The translations under genes were made by a program, and so were the position numbers. Source: Sphingobacterium endophyticum (GTDB lineage: Bacteria; Bacteroidota; Bacteroidia; Sphingobacteriales; Sphingobacteriaceae). Taken from it: a DNA stretch of 64,000 nucleotides. The notes beneath the pieces were generated by a model. It saw only the letters and a program-made list of their open reading frames with translations, searched no databases and was not told the DNA's origin. Within the stretch, counting starts at the first letter, position 1; every line of letters starts with the position of its first letter. Location of the stretch: contig NZ_SMMI01000003.1 of assembly GCF_009733535.1 (NCBI RefSeq), positions 434,001-498,000 of the forward strand, written 5' to 3'. Below, piece by piece: positions 48,301 through 55,304 of this stretch.

Positions 48301-48348
48301 TTGATTCAATTCCTCTAAACCTTTCCAATATTTTTTATTGCTTTCCAT
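45337..48348 (-). CDS. actB: Alternative complex III iron-sulfur subunit ActB
   Basis: A 1003-residue fusion of a molybdopterin-oxidoreductase-like domain without the usual cofactor site and a four-cluster ferredoxin-like domain. The Tat-variant signal PRRDFLKALGFG starts near residue 48. The C-terminal third carries the cysteine blocks CTGCGACIVAC, CQHCEHAPCETVC, CANNC, CSMC and CQAAC, which hold the [3Fe-4S]/[4Fe-4S] clusters. It takes electrons from ActC and delivers them to the ActA hemes. Confidence 0.95.
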   Translation of the reverse strand: MESNKKYWKGLEELNQTPAFVEGSKSEFAEPIPVEDVLNEAGLSTKTPRRDFLKALGFGLGAVTLAACNRTPIHKAVPYVIKPEEVTPGIPNFYASSFNGQSIIVRTREGRPISLEANPNAIGLNQGTDSATTASVLDLYDMSKLQNPQIGGKDVEWAKLDQAVVDALNKAQSAGKQITIVSNTINSPSSLAAIAALATKYPSTQHVQVDAVSYSGIIEANRASFGKAVIPSYHFDKAQVVVSVAADFLGTWLAGEEHTQDYIKNRDHKSLKGGKMSRHIQFESGLSMTGSNADVRIAIKPSEEGAVLISLYNAITGQSVAGGTNHAKAKTAIALAAKELVNARGTSVVVSGSNDTNVQALTNAINTALGAYGSIIDLDNFSKQHQGSDSSFQSFLSAAKAGQVGVAIFWNTNPVYDYFKVDDVKAAIAKVDYTVSFSDRADETASELKAIATNSTYLESWGDASAKEGLFTIVQPTINPVFNTRQAEQSLINWAGVNKPIHDFVKENWEANILAGTGKAWKDVLQQGFIYKGSATGSAYTANVDVNAAAAAIATDAKRIAGGVELKVYESPNIRDGRWANNAYLQELPDPVSKVTWDNFAAINPADAEELGVKETGKVTVEANGYKVDLPVLLQPGQARGTVSVAVGYGRTKVGKAGNNVGVNAYPFASLVNGTIQFSAKASVSKASGIYELAQTQTHHTIEGRNIIRETSFANYLKDPNSESGRFSDTHQTYDLWNKFEQPGHRWVMAIDLNACTGCGACIVACNVENNVPVVGRDEVRRRREMHWLRIDRYYTLNAGDSKLTKEKEIAKADGLDYEDVTVVYQPMLCQHCEHAPCETVCPVLATVHSSEGLNHMAYNRCFGTRYCANNCPYKVRRFNWFNYWNDSRFDNYLNNEFTQLVLNPDVTTRSRGVMEKCSMCIQRIQAGKLQAKVENRKVKDGDIHMACQAACSANAIIFGDANDPESEVSKALRNERIYYVLEEINVQPNIGYMTKVRNTFEA

Positions 48349-48388
48349 TTAAGCTATATATAAGATTCCGTTATTCTAAATTAATTTA

Positions 48389-49684
48389 TTAATAGTGACA
48401 TTTACCACACTCTAATCCACCGATCATAGCTGCTGTCATTTTCTCACCCTTTTTTAACTTGTCGTGAGCCTCAATCAATTGATCATAATAAGCATTATCT
48501 GTATTTACAGATGTCTCTTTGTGACAGTCAATACACCATTTCATTGTAAGTGGTGAATATTGGTAAACCTCCTCCATATCTTGGATTGGTCCGTGACATG
48601 TTTGACATTCTACTCCTGCAACTACCACGTGTTGTGAGTGGTTGAAGTAAGCGAAATCTGGCAAGTTATGGATTCTAACCCATTCAATAGGTCTTGTATT
48701 GGTACCGTATGATCTAGATTCTGGATCCCAATCTACAGCACGGTATAATTTTGCAATCTCAGGAGATATATTTCCATCGTAATGATCTGATGCAGTAATT
48801 GTGTTGTGACAGTTCATACAAACATTTGCAGATGGAATCGAAGCATTTTTAGATTTAAATGCACCGCCGTGACAGTATTGACACTCAATTTGATTGACAC
48901 CGGCGTGAATCTGGTGCGAGAATTTAATCGGTTGAACCGGCTTGTATCCTTCGTGAACTCCTACATTCCACATTGTTTTCCATCCAGCAACTCCTAATAA
49001 GCCCACTACCATCAATACAACAAAGAAAACTAACTTCTTGTTCTTTAAAAATGCTTTCGCAAATTTTACAGATCCGCTCTCACCTTCTTCATCAGTTTTT
49101 GCTTGTGCTGCATCAATCGAAGCTTGATTGTTTGCAATAACTCGCTCTAATGTTTTTGTAACTCTGTTTAATGCAAAGATGACAGCAACAGCAACAACAA
49201 ATAAAGCGATCAATCCAATGATCATTAAATTGTTTGCATCTGAACTTGCTGAAGAACCTCCCGCAGCAGCTGGATCTGCAGCAGCTTTCTCTTTTTTCTT
49301 AGCTTCTTCTGCTTGTAAGTAAGCAATGATATCCTTAATATCACCTTCTGAAAGGCTTGCATAAGGAGCCATTGTAGTCGCATACTCTGCCTTCAATGCA
49401 ACAGCCTGCTCATCTCCTGAATCAATCATCCCCTGCGGGTTGTGGATCCATTTAACAATCCATGCCTCATCTCGGCGCTCTGTCAACCCAGCCAAATCTG
49501 GACCGGTCAATTTTTTACCAACAGCGTGACATGAATTACACGCATTCGACTTGAATAGCGCTGCACCATTCGCAGCATCTTGCGCCTGCGTGGTAGTAGT
49601 AACGGCAAATAACAATACCAAACTGATTGATATTGACTTCGCAAGTCTTCCCAAAACGGATGAGATATTTCTCATATTTAGCAC
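48389..49684 (-). CDS. actA: Alternative complex III cytochrome ActA, six heme motifs
   Basis: A 431-residue multiheme cytochrome c. After a signal peptide (about 1-34) comes a class I cytochrome c domain with CNSCH and a likely Met ligand (TTMAPYASLS), then a Lys/Ala/Ser linker, two hydrophobic segments (about 150-172 and 215-236) and the pentaheme part with CQYCH, CMNCH, CQTCH, CIDCH and CGKCH. The total of six hemes is one more than the pentaheme core. It is the first gene of the 17 kb respiratory cluster. Confidence 0.94.
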   Translation of the reverse strand: MLNMRNISSVLGRLAKSISISLVLLFAVTTTTQAQDAANGAALFKSNACNSCHAVGKKLTGPDLAGLTERRDEAWIVKWIHNPQGMIDSGDEQAVALKAEYATTMAPYASLSEGDIKDIIAYLQAEEAKKKEKAAADPAAAGGSSASSDANNLMIIGLIALFVVAVAVIFALNRVTKTLERVIANNQASIDAAQAKTDEEGESGSVKFAKAFLKNKKLVFFVVLMVVGLLGVAGWKTMWNVGVHEGYKPVQPIKFSHQIHAGVNQIECQYCHGGAFKSKNASIPSANVCMNCHNTITASDHYDGNISPEIAKLYRAVDWDPESRSYGTNTRPIEWVRIHNLPDFAYFNHSQHVVVAGVECQTCHGPIQDMEEVYQYSPLTMKWCIDCHKETSVNTDNAYYDQLIEAHDKLKKGEKMTAAMIGGLECGKCHY

Positions 49685-49725
49685 TTTATACTATTTTATG
49701 TGTAATAATTAATTGTTGACTCTCC

Positions 49726-49737
49726 AGTACATGTACT
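49726..49737. promoter_or_regulatory. Palindrome in the act operon leader
   Basis: AGTACATGTACT is a perfect 12-base palindrome about 20 bases downstream of the predicted transcription start of the respiratory cluster. It could be an operator; no protein is known to bind it here. Confidence 0.35.
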
Positions 49738-49759
49738 CAATACCGTACAAAACAATGCA

Positions 49760-49767
49760 CAAAAGTA
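49760..49767 (-). promoter_or_regulatory. Predicted -7 box of the act-cox operon
   Basis: TACTTTTG on the minus strand fits TAnnTTTG, giving a leader of about 70 bases before actA. The -33 box is weak. Confidence 0.45.
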
Positions 49768-49913
49768 TAACTTATTAAGCAATCCCTGACAATTTGATGA
49801 CGTAATTTATCAATTTATAATCATTCTAAATAGCTCTGCTAATACCTCTCTATATCATTACAAATTAACATTCACCTGATTTTTCCCTGTGCTTTTTTTT
49901 GTAAATTAGCTTC

Positions 49914-50381
49914 ATGACAAGAGCGATATATTGTATATTATTTTTAATTATATTATCTGGTTGTGCCCATTCACAATCAAATACGAATTCGAAAATCATG
50001 GAAGACAGCAAAAAATACAACAAATTAACTGCCGAGGAACAATATGTAATCCTCCACAAAGGAACTGAAAGACCTTTTACTGGTGAATTATTGGATAACA
50101 AAGAAAAAGGAACTTATGTTTGCAGACAATGTGATGCCCCACTATATAAATCTGAAGACAAATTTGAATCGCATTGTGGCTGGCCTAGCTTTGATGATGA
50201 AATTCCTGGGGCAGTAAAAAGAGAAACTGATGCCGATGGAATGAGAACTGAAATTTTATGTGCCAAATGTGGCGCACACCTTGGCCATGTTTTTGAAGGC
50301 GAAGGTTTCACCTCCAAAAACACAAGGCATTGTGTAAACTCTATTTCAATGAAGTTTGTTCCAGCGACTCCTCAGAAATAA
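49914..50381 (+). CDS. msrB: Peptide methionine-R-sulfoxide reductase MsrB, lipoprotein form
   Basis: Reduces methionine-R-sulfoxide in oxidised proteins. The 155-residue protein has an N-terminal lipobox (LSGC, Cys17), so it should be anchored outside the cytoplasm. The zinc site is C-x2-C in YVCRQCDAP and [11 protein letters not shown]; the catalytic Cys is in RHCVNS near residue 142. Its last 41 bases overlap the 3' end of the convergent LacI gene. Its position beside the respiratory cluster would suit repair of envelope proteins. Confidence 0.95.
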   Translation: MTRAIYCILFLIILSGCAHSQSNTNSKIMEDSKKYNKLTAEEQYVILHKGTERPFTGELLDNKEKGTYVCRQCDAPLYKSEDKFESHCGWPSFDDEIPGAVKRETDADGMRTEILCAKCGAHLGHVFEGEGFTSKNTRHCVNSISMKFVPATPQK

Positions 50382-51375
50382 CTGAAGATCCTCGGACTAA
50401 TAATTCACTAGGAATTACAATCTTTTGTAATTCCTTATTTTTTCCCTTAATCTCATTCAATAAGGTATGAATCAACTCATTTGCAATGGCCGCTGTATCT
50501 TGAGTAACTACACTAATTCCAGGCTCATATAATTTAAACAACGTATGATCATCAAATGCAACCATCTTAGGCAATTTCATACCAAACTTCTTAACTGCTT
50601 TTAATCCATCAATTGCTAAGTAATTCGTCGCAAATAATACGGCATCCAACTTATTCGTACTGATGAATTCATGAATCTGATCCACCGAAGAATCTTCCAC
50701 CTCATCAATTTTTACCTTTTTGATAAATGCCTGTTGCTGAAATTCATCAACAGCTTTCATATAGCCCTCCAATCGATCACGCATCTGAGTCTGATTCGAA
50801 TAAAGGGAAACAAAGCCAACTCGCTTATTTTGTTGATTCTCCAATAGATGTTTCGTGGCGTCAAATGCTCCATTAAAATTATCCAAAACAACATAATGCG
50901 TTTCTAATTGTGGAATATACCGGTCGAATAAAACTAGTGGAACATTGTTCTTTATCAGGTTGGACAAGGTATCCTCTAATCCCTCAGGTGGTGTAATAAT
51001 ATATCCATCAACTTGTCTGTCATAAAATAATTGTATTAATTCACGAGCTTTGGTCTCATCATTATCCATACTACAATAAATGATATGATAACCATTATCA
51101 TAGGCAATGCGCTCAATGTATTTTGCAACATTGGAAAAGAATGGATTAGAAATATCTTCTACAATCAATCCTAATATTTTGGATTGACCCGTGCGTAAAC
51201 TTTGCGCCAACTGATTGGGCTTATATCCCACTTTCTTTACATAATCTAGGACTCGTTTCGTTAACCCTTCGCTGATTCTTTTCTCTTTGGCTTTTCCATT
51301 TAATATGAATGATACGGTAGTTACAGATACGCCCAGATTTTTGGCGATATCACTTATTAATATTCTTTTTCTCAT
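50341..51375 (-). CDS. LacI-family transcriptional regulator
   Basis: A 344-residue regulator. The N-terminal helix-turn-helix is [24 protein letters not shown] (about 4-27), followed by a hinge helix ([11 protein letters not shown]) and a periplasmic-binding-protein-like domain ([19 protein letters not shown] onwards). The gene is divergent from the GH92 gene, so it most likely controls that gene in response to a sugar; a mannose or manno-oligosaccharide signal is inferred only from the neighbour. Its promoter and a GCTAAA dyad lie directly upstream. Confidence 0.93.
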   Translation of the reverse strand: MRKRILISDIAKNLGVSVTTVSFILNGKAKEKRISEGLTKRVLDYVKKVGYKPNQLAQSLRTGQSKILGLIVEDISNPFFSNVAKYIERIAYDNGYHIIYCSMDNDETKARELIQLFYDRQVDGYIITPPEGLEDTLSNLIKNNVPLVLFDRYIPQLETHYVVLDNFNGAFDATKHLLENQQNKRVGFVSLYSNQTQMRDRLEGYMKAVDEFQQQAFIKKVKIDEVEDSSVDQIHEFISTNKLDAVLFATNYLAIDGLKAVKKFGMKLPKMVAFDDHTLFKLYEPGISVVTQDTAAIANELIHTLLNEIKGKNKELQKIVIPSELLVRGSSVISEESLEQTSLK

Positions 51376-51408
51376 GTTAGGTTAATAATACTGCTATTCA
51401 AATTCTAT

Positions 51409-51440
51409 CAAATATATAAACTAGGCTAAATTTTAGCAAA
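51409..51440 (-). promoter_or_regulatory. Predicted promoter of the LacI-type gene
   Basis: On the minus strand TTTG (51440-51437) and TATATTTG (51416-51409) are 20 bases apart, a good Bacteroidota promoter. Its -33 box lies inside the dyad at 51432-51451, so binding there could repress the gene's own transcription. Confidence 0.6.
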
Positions 51441-51475
51441 TAATTGCTAAAGATTTTGCTAAAAATGTGGCTAAA
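51425..51475. repeat. Four GCTAAA direct repeats with a dyad
   Basis: GCTAAA occurs at 51425, 51446, 51458 and 51470 (spacings 21, 12 and 12), and TTTAGCAAATAATTGCTAAA at 51432-51451 is a perfect dyad with 8-base arms and a 4-base spacer. This is the shared control region of the LacI gene and GH92. Confidence 0.6.
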
Positions 51476-51498
51476 AGGGTTTATTAGGTTTAAAAACG

Positions 51499-51506
51499 TA
51501 CATTTG
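51499..51506 (+). promoter_or_regulatory. Predicted -7 box of the GH92 gene
   Basis: TACATTTG fits TAnnTTTG, 28 bases before the ATG. It overlaps by two bases a candidate operator, and has no good -33 box. Confidence 0.5.
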
Positions 51507-51516
51507 TAAGCGTACA
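51505..51516. promoter_or_regulatory. Candidate LacI-type operator before GH92
   Basis: TGTAAGCGTACA is a near palindrome: outer TGTA/TACA arms and a central GC pair match, two symmetric positions do not. It resembles LacI-family operators in having a central CG-rich step and overlaps the predicted transcription start region of GH92. Confidence 0.4.
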
Positions 51517-51534
51517 CTACTTATAACGGTATTT

Positions 51535-53799
51535 ATGAACTTACATTATAAATCTCTAGCAATAATTTTTGCAGCGACTGCTGCATTGCTCTCTAACCCC
51601 GCTAAGGTAACTGCTCAACAATATACAAAATATGTTGACCCTTTCATCGGAACTGGTGGGCATGGTCACACCTATCCCGGAGCAACGGTACCCTTTTCCC
51701 TTGTTCAACTTTCACCTGATAACGGAAAAAATGGTTGGGACTGGGTATCTGGATATCATATCAGCGCTGATTCTATTGCTGGATTCAGCCATATGCATCT
51801 AAGTGGAACTGGAATTGGAGATTGGCTTGATATCGCAATCATGCCTCTTAATAATCCTTCAAATCAAAATAATCTCGATACCAAAGTGAAATTTTCGCAT
51901 AGCAATGAAAATGCAAGTCCAGGTTATTATGAAGTCAAATTGGACAACGGTATTCATGCTCAGCTTACAGCTACGGAAAGAGTTGGATTGCATCATTATA
52001 CTTTCCCAAACAATACAACACCAACAATCAGATTGGATTTGGCACATGCCTACAATTGGGATAGACCGATGGATACAGAAATAAAAATTATTAATGATAG
52101 TACCGCTATTGGTAAAAGATATTCTTATGGCTGGGCAAATAAACAACATATTTATTTTGCAATACGATTTAACAAACCATTCAAATCTTATTTATTGAAT
52201 GGAGAAAAATCAAATAGCAAAACCATCGCTCAAGTAAATGAAAACAGACAAGGTCCAATAAATGCTGTTAATGCCCAATTTATCTTTCCAAATCAACATC
52301 AAATTGAATTAAAGGTCGCTTTATCAACAACTTCTGAGCAAAAAGCAATTGCAGCATTAAGCGAAATTCAATCTTGGGATTTTAATGTTGTAAAGCAAGA
52401 AGCTGAAGCGAAATGGGAAAATGAATTATCGAAGATTAAAGTAGAATCTGCCGATGAAAACCTTAAAAAAATATTTTACTCAGCATTATATCATACCGCA
52501 GTCTCCCCTACTTTATACTCTGATTCCGACTCAGAATATAAAAACTATAAAGGAGAAGTACATCGTATGGTAAACAATGGACAGCGATATACCCTGTTCT
52601 CCTTATGGGACACATTCCGAGCCTTAAAACCATTATTTACCATCACACAACCTGAACGATATACGGATATGATGAATAGTATGTTGGCCTTTTATGATGA
52701 AAATGGTTTATTACCGGTATGGGATTTAAGTACATTTGAAACGAACACCATGACTGGATATCATGCTGTACCGGTCCTTGCTGATGCGGTTTTAAAGGAT
52801 ATTCCGGGCATTGATCATGAAAAAGCCTTCAAAGCTATGCTTGCTAGTGCCAATCAAAAGATCCGAGAGGTGCCAGATTATATACAATACGGATATGTTC
52901 CCCAAGATGTAAATGGTGGTTCCGTTACATCAACTCTTGAATACGCTTTCGATGATTATTGCATTTCCCTTGTTGCTAAAAAACTAGGAAAGAAAGCAGA
53001 ATATGAAGAATATACTTTAAGAGCAAAAAATTACATTCATCTGTTTGATCCAAACAGTGGGTTTATGCGCGCCAAATTGAAAAATGGAAAATTCATCGAA
53101 CCATTTGACCCATTCTATTCTGAACATGAATTCTCAAAAAGCCAATATATCGAAGGAAATGCTTGGCAACATTCGTTCTTTGTGCCGCATGATGTTAGAG
53201 GATTAGCTAAATTATTCCCGAAAAAGGATGGTTTGGACAAGATGCTGGACACCCTCTTTACGGCTCCTTCTTACTTCACCGGAGAAAATCAGTCTCCAGA
53301 TGCCAGTGGATTAATTGGCCAATATGCACATGGAAATGAACCAAGTCACCACATTGCCTATATGTATTCATACTTGGGCAAACCTTGGAAAACACAGGAA
53401 AAAGTTAGAGCAATTATTGATTCAATGTATCATGAAAGACCTGATGGATATGCTGGAAATGAAGATGCAGGCCAAATGAGCGCTTGGGCAGTTTGGTCTA
53501 TGATGGGCCTATATCCCGCTTCTCCTGTAAATGGTGAATATGTATTTGGTAGTCCGGTACTCGATAAAGCACAAATTAAAATGCCTGGAGGCAATGATTT
53601 TACCATTGTAGCAAAAAATAATTCTAAACAGAATAAGTACATAAAATCAATTACTTTAAATGGAAAACCTTACCATAAATCATATATCACCCATGCAGAT
53701 ATGATTAAAGGCGGAACATTAGAGTTTCTAATGAGCGATATCCCAAACAAAAAATTTGGAACAAAAAAGAAATCATTACCAACTTCAATGGATAACTAA
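51535..53799 (+). CDS. GH92-family alpha-mannosidase, secreted
   Basis: A 754-residue exo-acting, calcium-dependent alpha-mannosidase with a signal peptide (about 1-27). Family motifs are GTGGHGHTYPGATVPFSLVQLSPD near residue 40, HLSGTGIGDW, the acid residue E540 in IEGNAWQ, and GNEDAGQMSAW with E643/D644, the base region. GH92 enzymes trim alpha-1,2/1,3/1,6-mannose from N-glycans or yeast mannan; the exact linkage is not readable here. The divergent LacI gene is its likely regulator. Confidence 0.94.
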   Translation: MNLHYKSLAIIFAATAALLSNPAKVTAQQYTKYVDPFIGTGGHGHTYPGATVPFSLVQLSPDNGKNGWDWVSGYHISADSIAGFSHMHLSGTGIGDWLDIAIMPLNNPSNQNNLDTKVKFSHSNENASPGYYEVKLDNGIHAQLTATERVGLHHYTFPNNTTPTIRLDLAHAYNWDRPMDTEIKIINDSTAIGKRYSYGWANKQHIYFAIRFNKPFKSYLLNGEKSNSKTIAQVNENRQGPINAVNAQFIFPNQHQIELKVALSTTSEQKAIAALSEIQSWDFNVVKQEAEAKWENELSKIKVESADENLKKIFYSALYHTAVSPTLYSDSDSEYKNYKGEVHRMVNNGQRYTLFSLWDTFRALKPLFTITQPERYTDMMNSMLAFYDENGLLPVWDLSTFETNTMTGYHAVPVLADAVLKDIPGIDHEKAFKAMLASANQKIREVPDYIQYGYVPQDVNGGSVTSTLEYAFDDYCISLVAKKLGKKAEYEEYTLRAKNYIHLFDPNSGFMRAKLKNGKFIEPFDPFYSEHEFSKSQYIEGNAWQHSFFVPHDVRGLAKLFPKKDGLDKMLDTLFTAPSYFTGENQSPDASGLIGQYAHGNEPSHHIAYMYSYLGKPWKTQEKVRAIIDSMYHERPDGYAGNEDAGQMSAWAVWSMMGLYPASPVNGEYVFGSPVLDKAQIKMPGGNDFTIVAKNNSKQNKYIKSITLNGKPYHKSYITHADMIKGGTLEFLMSDIPNKKFGTKKKSLPTSMDN

Positions 53800-53864
53800 A
53801 CAAATTGCAGAATATAGCGTTTTGTCATATAATAGCCTTGGGTACGCTTATTGATATCTAAGGG

Positions 53865-53871
53865 AAAGGAG
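53865..53871 (+). promoter_or_regulatory. Strong Shine-Dalgarno of the DUF493 gene
   Basis: AAAGGAG lies 8 bases before the ATG at 53880. Such a clear site is unusual among the weak leaders in this window and fixes the start. Confidence 0.6.
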
Positions 53872-53879
53872 ATTTAAAA

Positions 53880-54206
53880 ATGAATGAATTAAACAATAAC
53901 ATCAATATTAAAGACATTCAAGACGATAGTAATAATCAGGATTTCTACAAAAACTTTAAAGAAAAATTGATTGAGGTGGAACAATTCCCTACCATCTATA
54001 CCTTTAAATTTATTGTTAAAACTGATTCTGATCAAGCTGAAGAAGTAAAAGCTATATTTACACATGCTTCCGCTAAATTTTCAGAGAAAAAATCATCTGG
54101 AGGAAAGTATACATCAATCTCCATCGAAAACTATGTTAACAGTGCAGATGAGGTAGTTGATTACTACAAAAAAGTAGGTGAAATACAAGGTGTAATGATG
54201 CTATAA
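53880..54206 (+). CDS. DUF493 (YbeD-like) protein
   Basis: A 108-residue cytoplasmic protein of the DUF493/YbeD family. The core is a small ferredoxin-like fold (residues about 25-108), with FPTIYTFKFIVKTDSDQAEEVKAIF, SGGKYTSISIENYVNSADEVVDYYKKV typical. The acidic N-terminal 20 residues are extra. The function is not established. It has its own strong ribosome binding site and a long terminator. Confidence 0.88.
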   Translation: MNELNNNINIKDIQDDSNNQDFYKNFKEKLIEVEQFPTIYTFKFIVKTDSDQAEEVKAIFTHASAKFSEKKSSGGKYTSISIENYVNSADEVVDYYKKVGEIQGVMML

Positions 54207-54245
54207 AATAAAGAGGGATGCCAAAATGGCATCCCTCTTTATTTT
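54205..54245. terminator. Bidirectional terminator between DUF493 and collagen-like genes
   Basis: A perfect 19-base-pair stem (54205-54223 with 54227-54245) with a 3-base loop, A-rich on one arm and T-rich on the other, overlaps the stop codons of both convergent genes. Confidence 0.9.
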
Positions 54246-55134
54246 ATTCTTTTATTTCAGACATCGCTTTTTCCACTGCTACAGCATCGTTAAAATCGAC
54301 TTTTCTTTCTTTTAACCGAACGTACAAATTCCCTGGGATTATCATATACCGATATTTAATTTGGCTTCCCAACAACAACAAGGCCCCTCCATCATAAACC
54401 ATTCTATAAATCACAATTTCGCTCTTTTTAAGCTTGAAACTAATTGTACTCATCCGACCTCCTGGTCTGCTTGTAAATGGTAAAGGGAATGGTCCACCAC
54501 CATAATCAAGATACATCATTACTACTGCCGAAGACATAACGGCGTCTGTAATGTATGGCGAGTAGATATGAGCTATCCGTAAATTAGTTCCATCCATGAC
54601 AGTGTCTTTTACCCTAACTGCCGTTTTCCAACCAGAATACAATACTCTAGCTTCAGCTTTTAGATTCGTACCAACTCCCCATCCTGTAGCAGATTTTGGA
54701 CCATACAAAACCATTTGAGCCGTGTTGAAATAAAAATCACCTACTTTTCCTAAGGATGCTGCAGGAATTGTCGTTCCGGATAGAAACTGTGAACCATCCC
54801 TCCCGTTAGTTCCATTCGTACCATTTTTTCCATTAGTACCATCTTCACCTTTGATATTTGTTGCTTTCCCCCATCCTGACGCTGTTTTTGGACCATATAA
54901 ATCACTTGTAGTCGTCCTAAAATAAAAATCACCTACTTTACCAAGCGTAGCGGCTGGAACTACTGTCCCACTGTAGAACATCGAGCCATCTGCTCCTTTT
55001 GCTCCGCTGGCACCTATATCGCCTTTATCACCTTTTTCTCCTTGGGGACCTATATCACCCGTATCTCCCTTCTTACAAGATCCCGACCCAAATATTATTA
55101 AGGCCATCAAAATCATTAGAATTTTAGTTTTCAT
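54244..55134 (-). CDS. Collagen-like lipoprotein with duplicated module
   Basis: A 296-residue surface lipoprotein. The lipobox ends at GSC near residue 20 (GSGSCKKGDTG). Nine Gly-X-Y triplets (about 23-50) lead into a module (FYSGTVVPAATLGKVGDFYF to NIKG), then six more triplets (about 95-113), then a second copy of the module (FLSGTTIPAASLGKVGDFYF to NLKA). A unique C-terminal beta domain (about 165-296) follows. The modules share about 60% identity by eye. Collagen-like bacterial proteins form trimeric stalks; here this is a structural guess. The gene is alone between two long hairpins or gaps. Confidence 0.85.
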   Translation of the reverse strand: MKTKILMILMALIIFGSGSCKKGDTGDIGPQGEKGDKGDIGASGAKGADGSMFYSGTVVPAATLGKVGDFYFRTTTSDLYGPKTASGWGKATNIKGEDGTNGKNGTNGTNGRDGSQFLSGTTIPAASLGKVGDFYFNTAQMVLYGPKSATGWGVGTNLKAEARVLYSGWKTAVRVKDTVMDGTNLRIAHIYSPYITDAVMSSAVVMMYLDYGGGPFPLPFTSRPGGRMSTISFKLKKSEIVIYRMVYDGGALLLLGSQIKYRYMIIPGNLYVRLKERKVDFNDAVAVEKAMSEIKE

Positions 55135-55304
55135 AATCTTATTATTTAGTTCTTAAACACCATTGGCAGAACTAAACTAATTGATTATGATTCGTTAAAT
55201 CAACGAAAATGAGCAAACGATCTTTAATATTGAGTGAAATAACAGATTCAATGAGCAAATATTTTATCCTTTACTAAACCTTTGTGAAAATCTCCCTCCA
55301 AATA

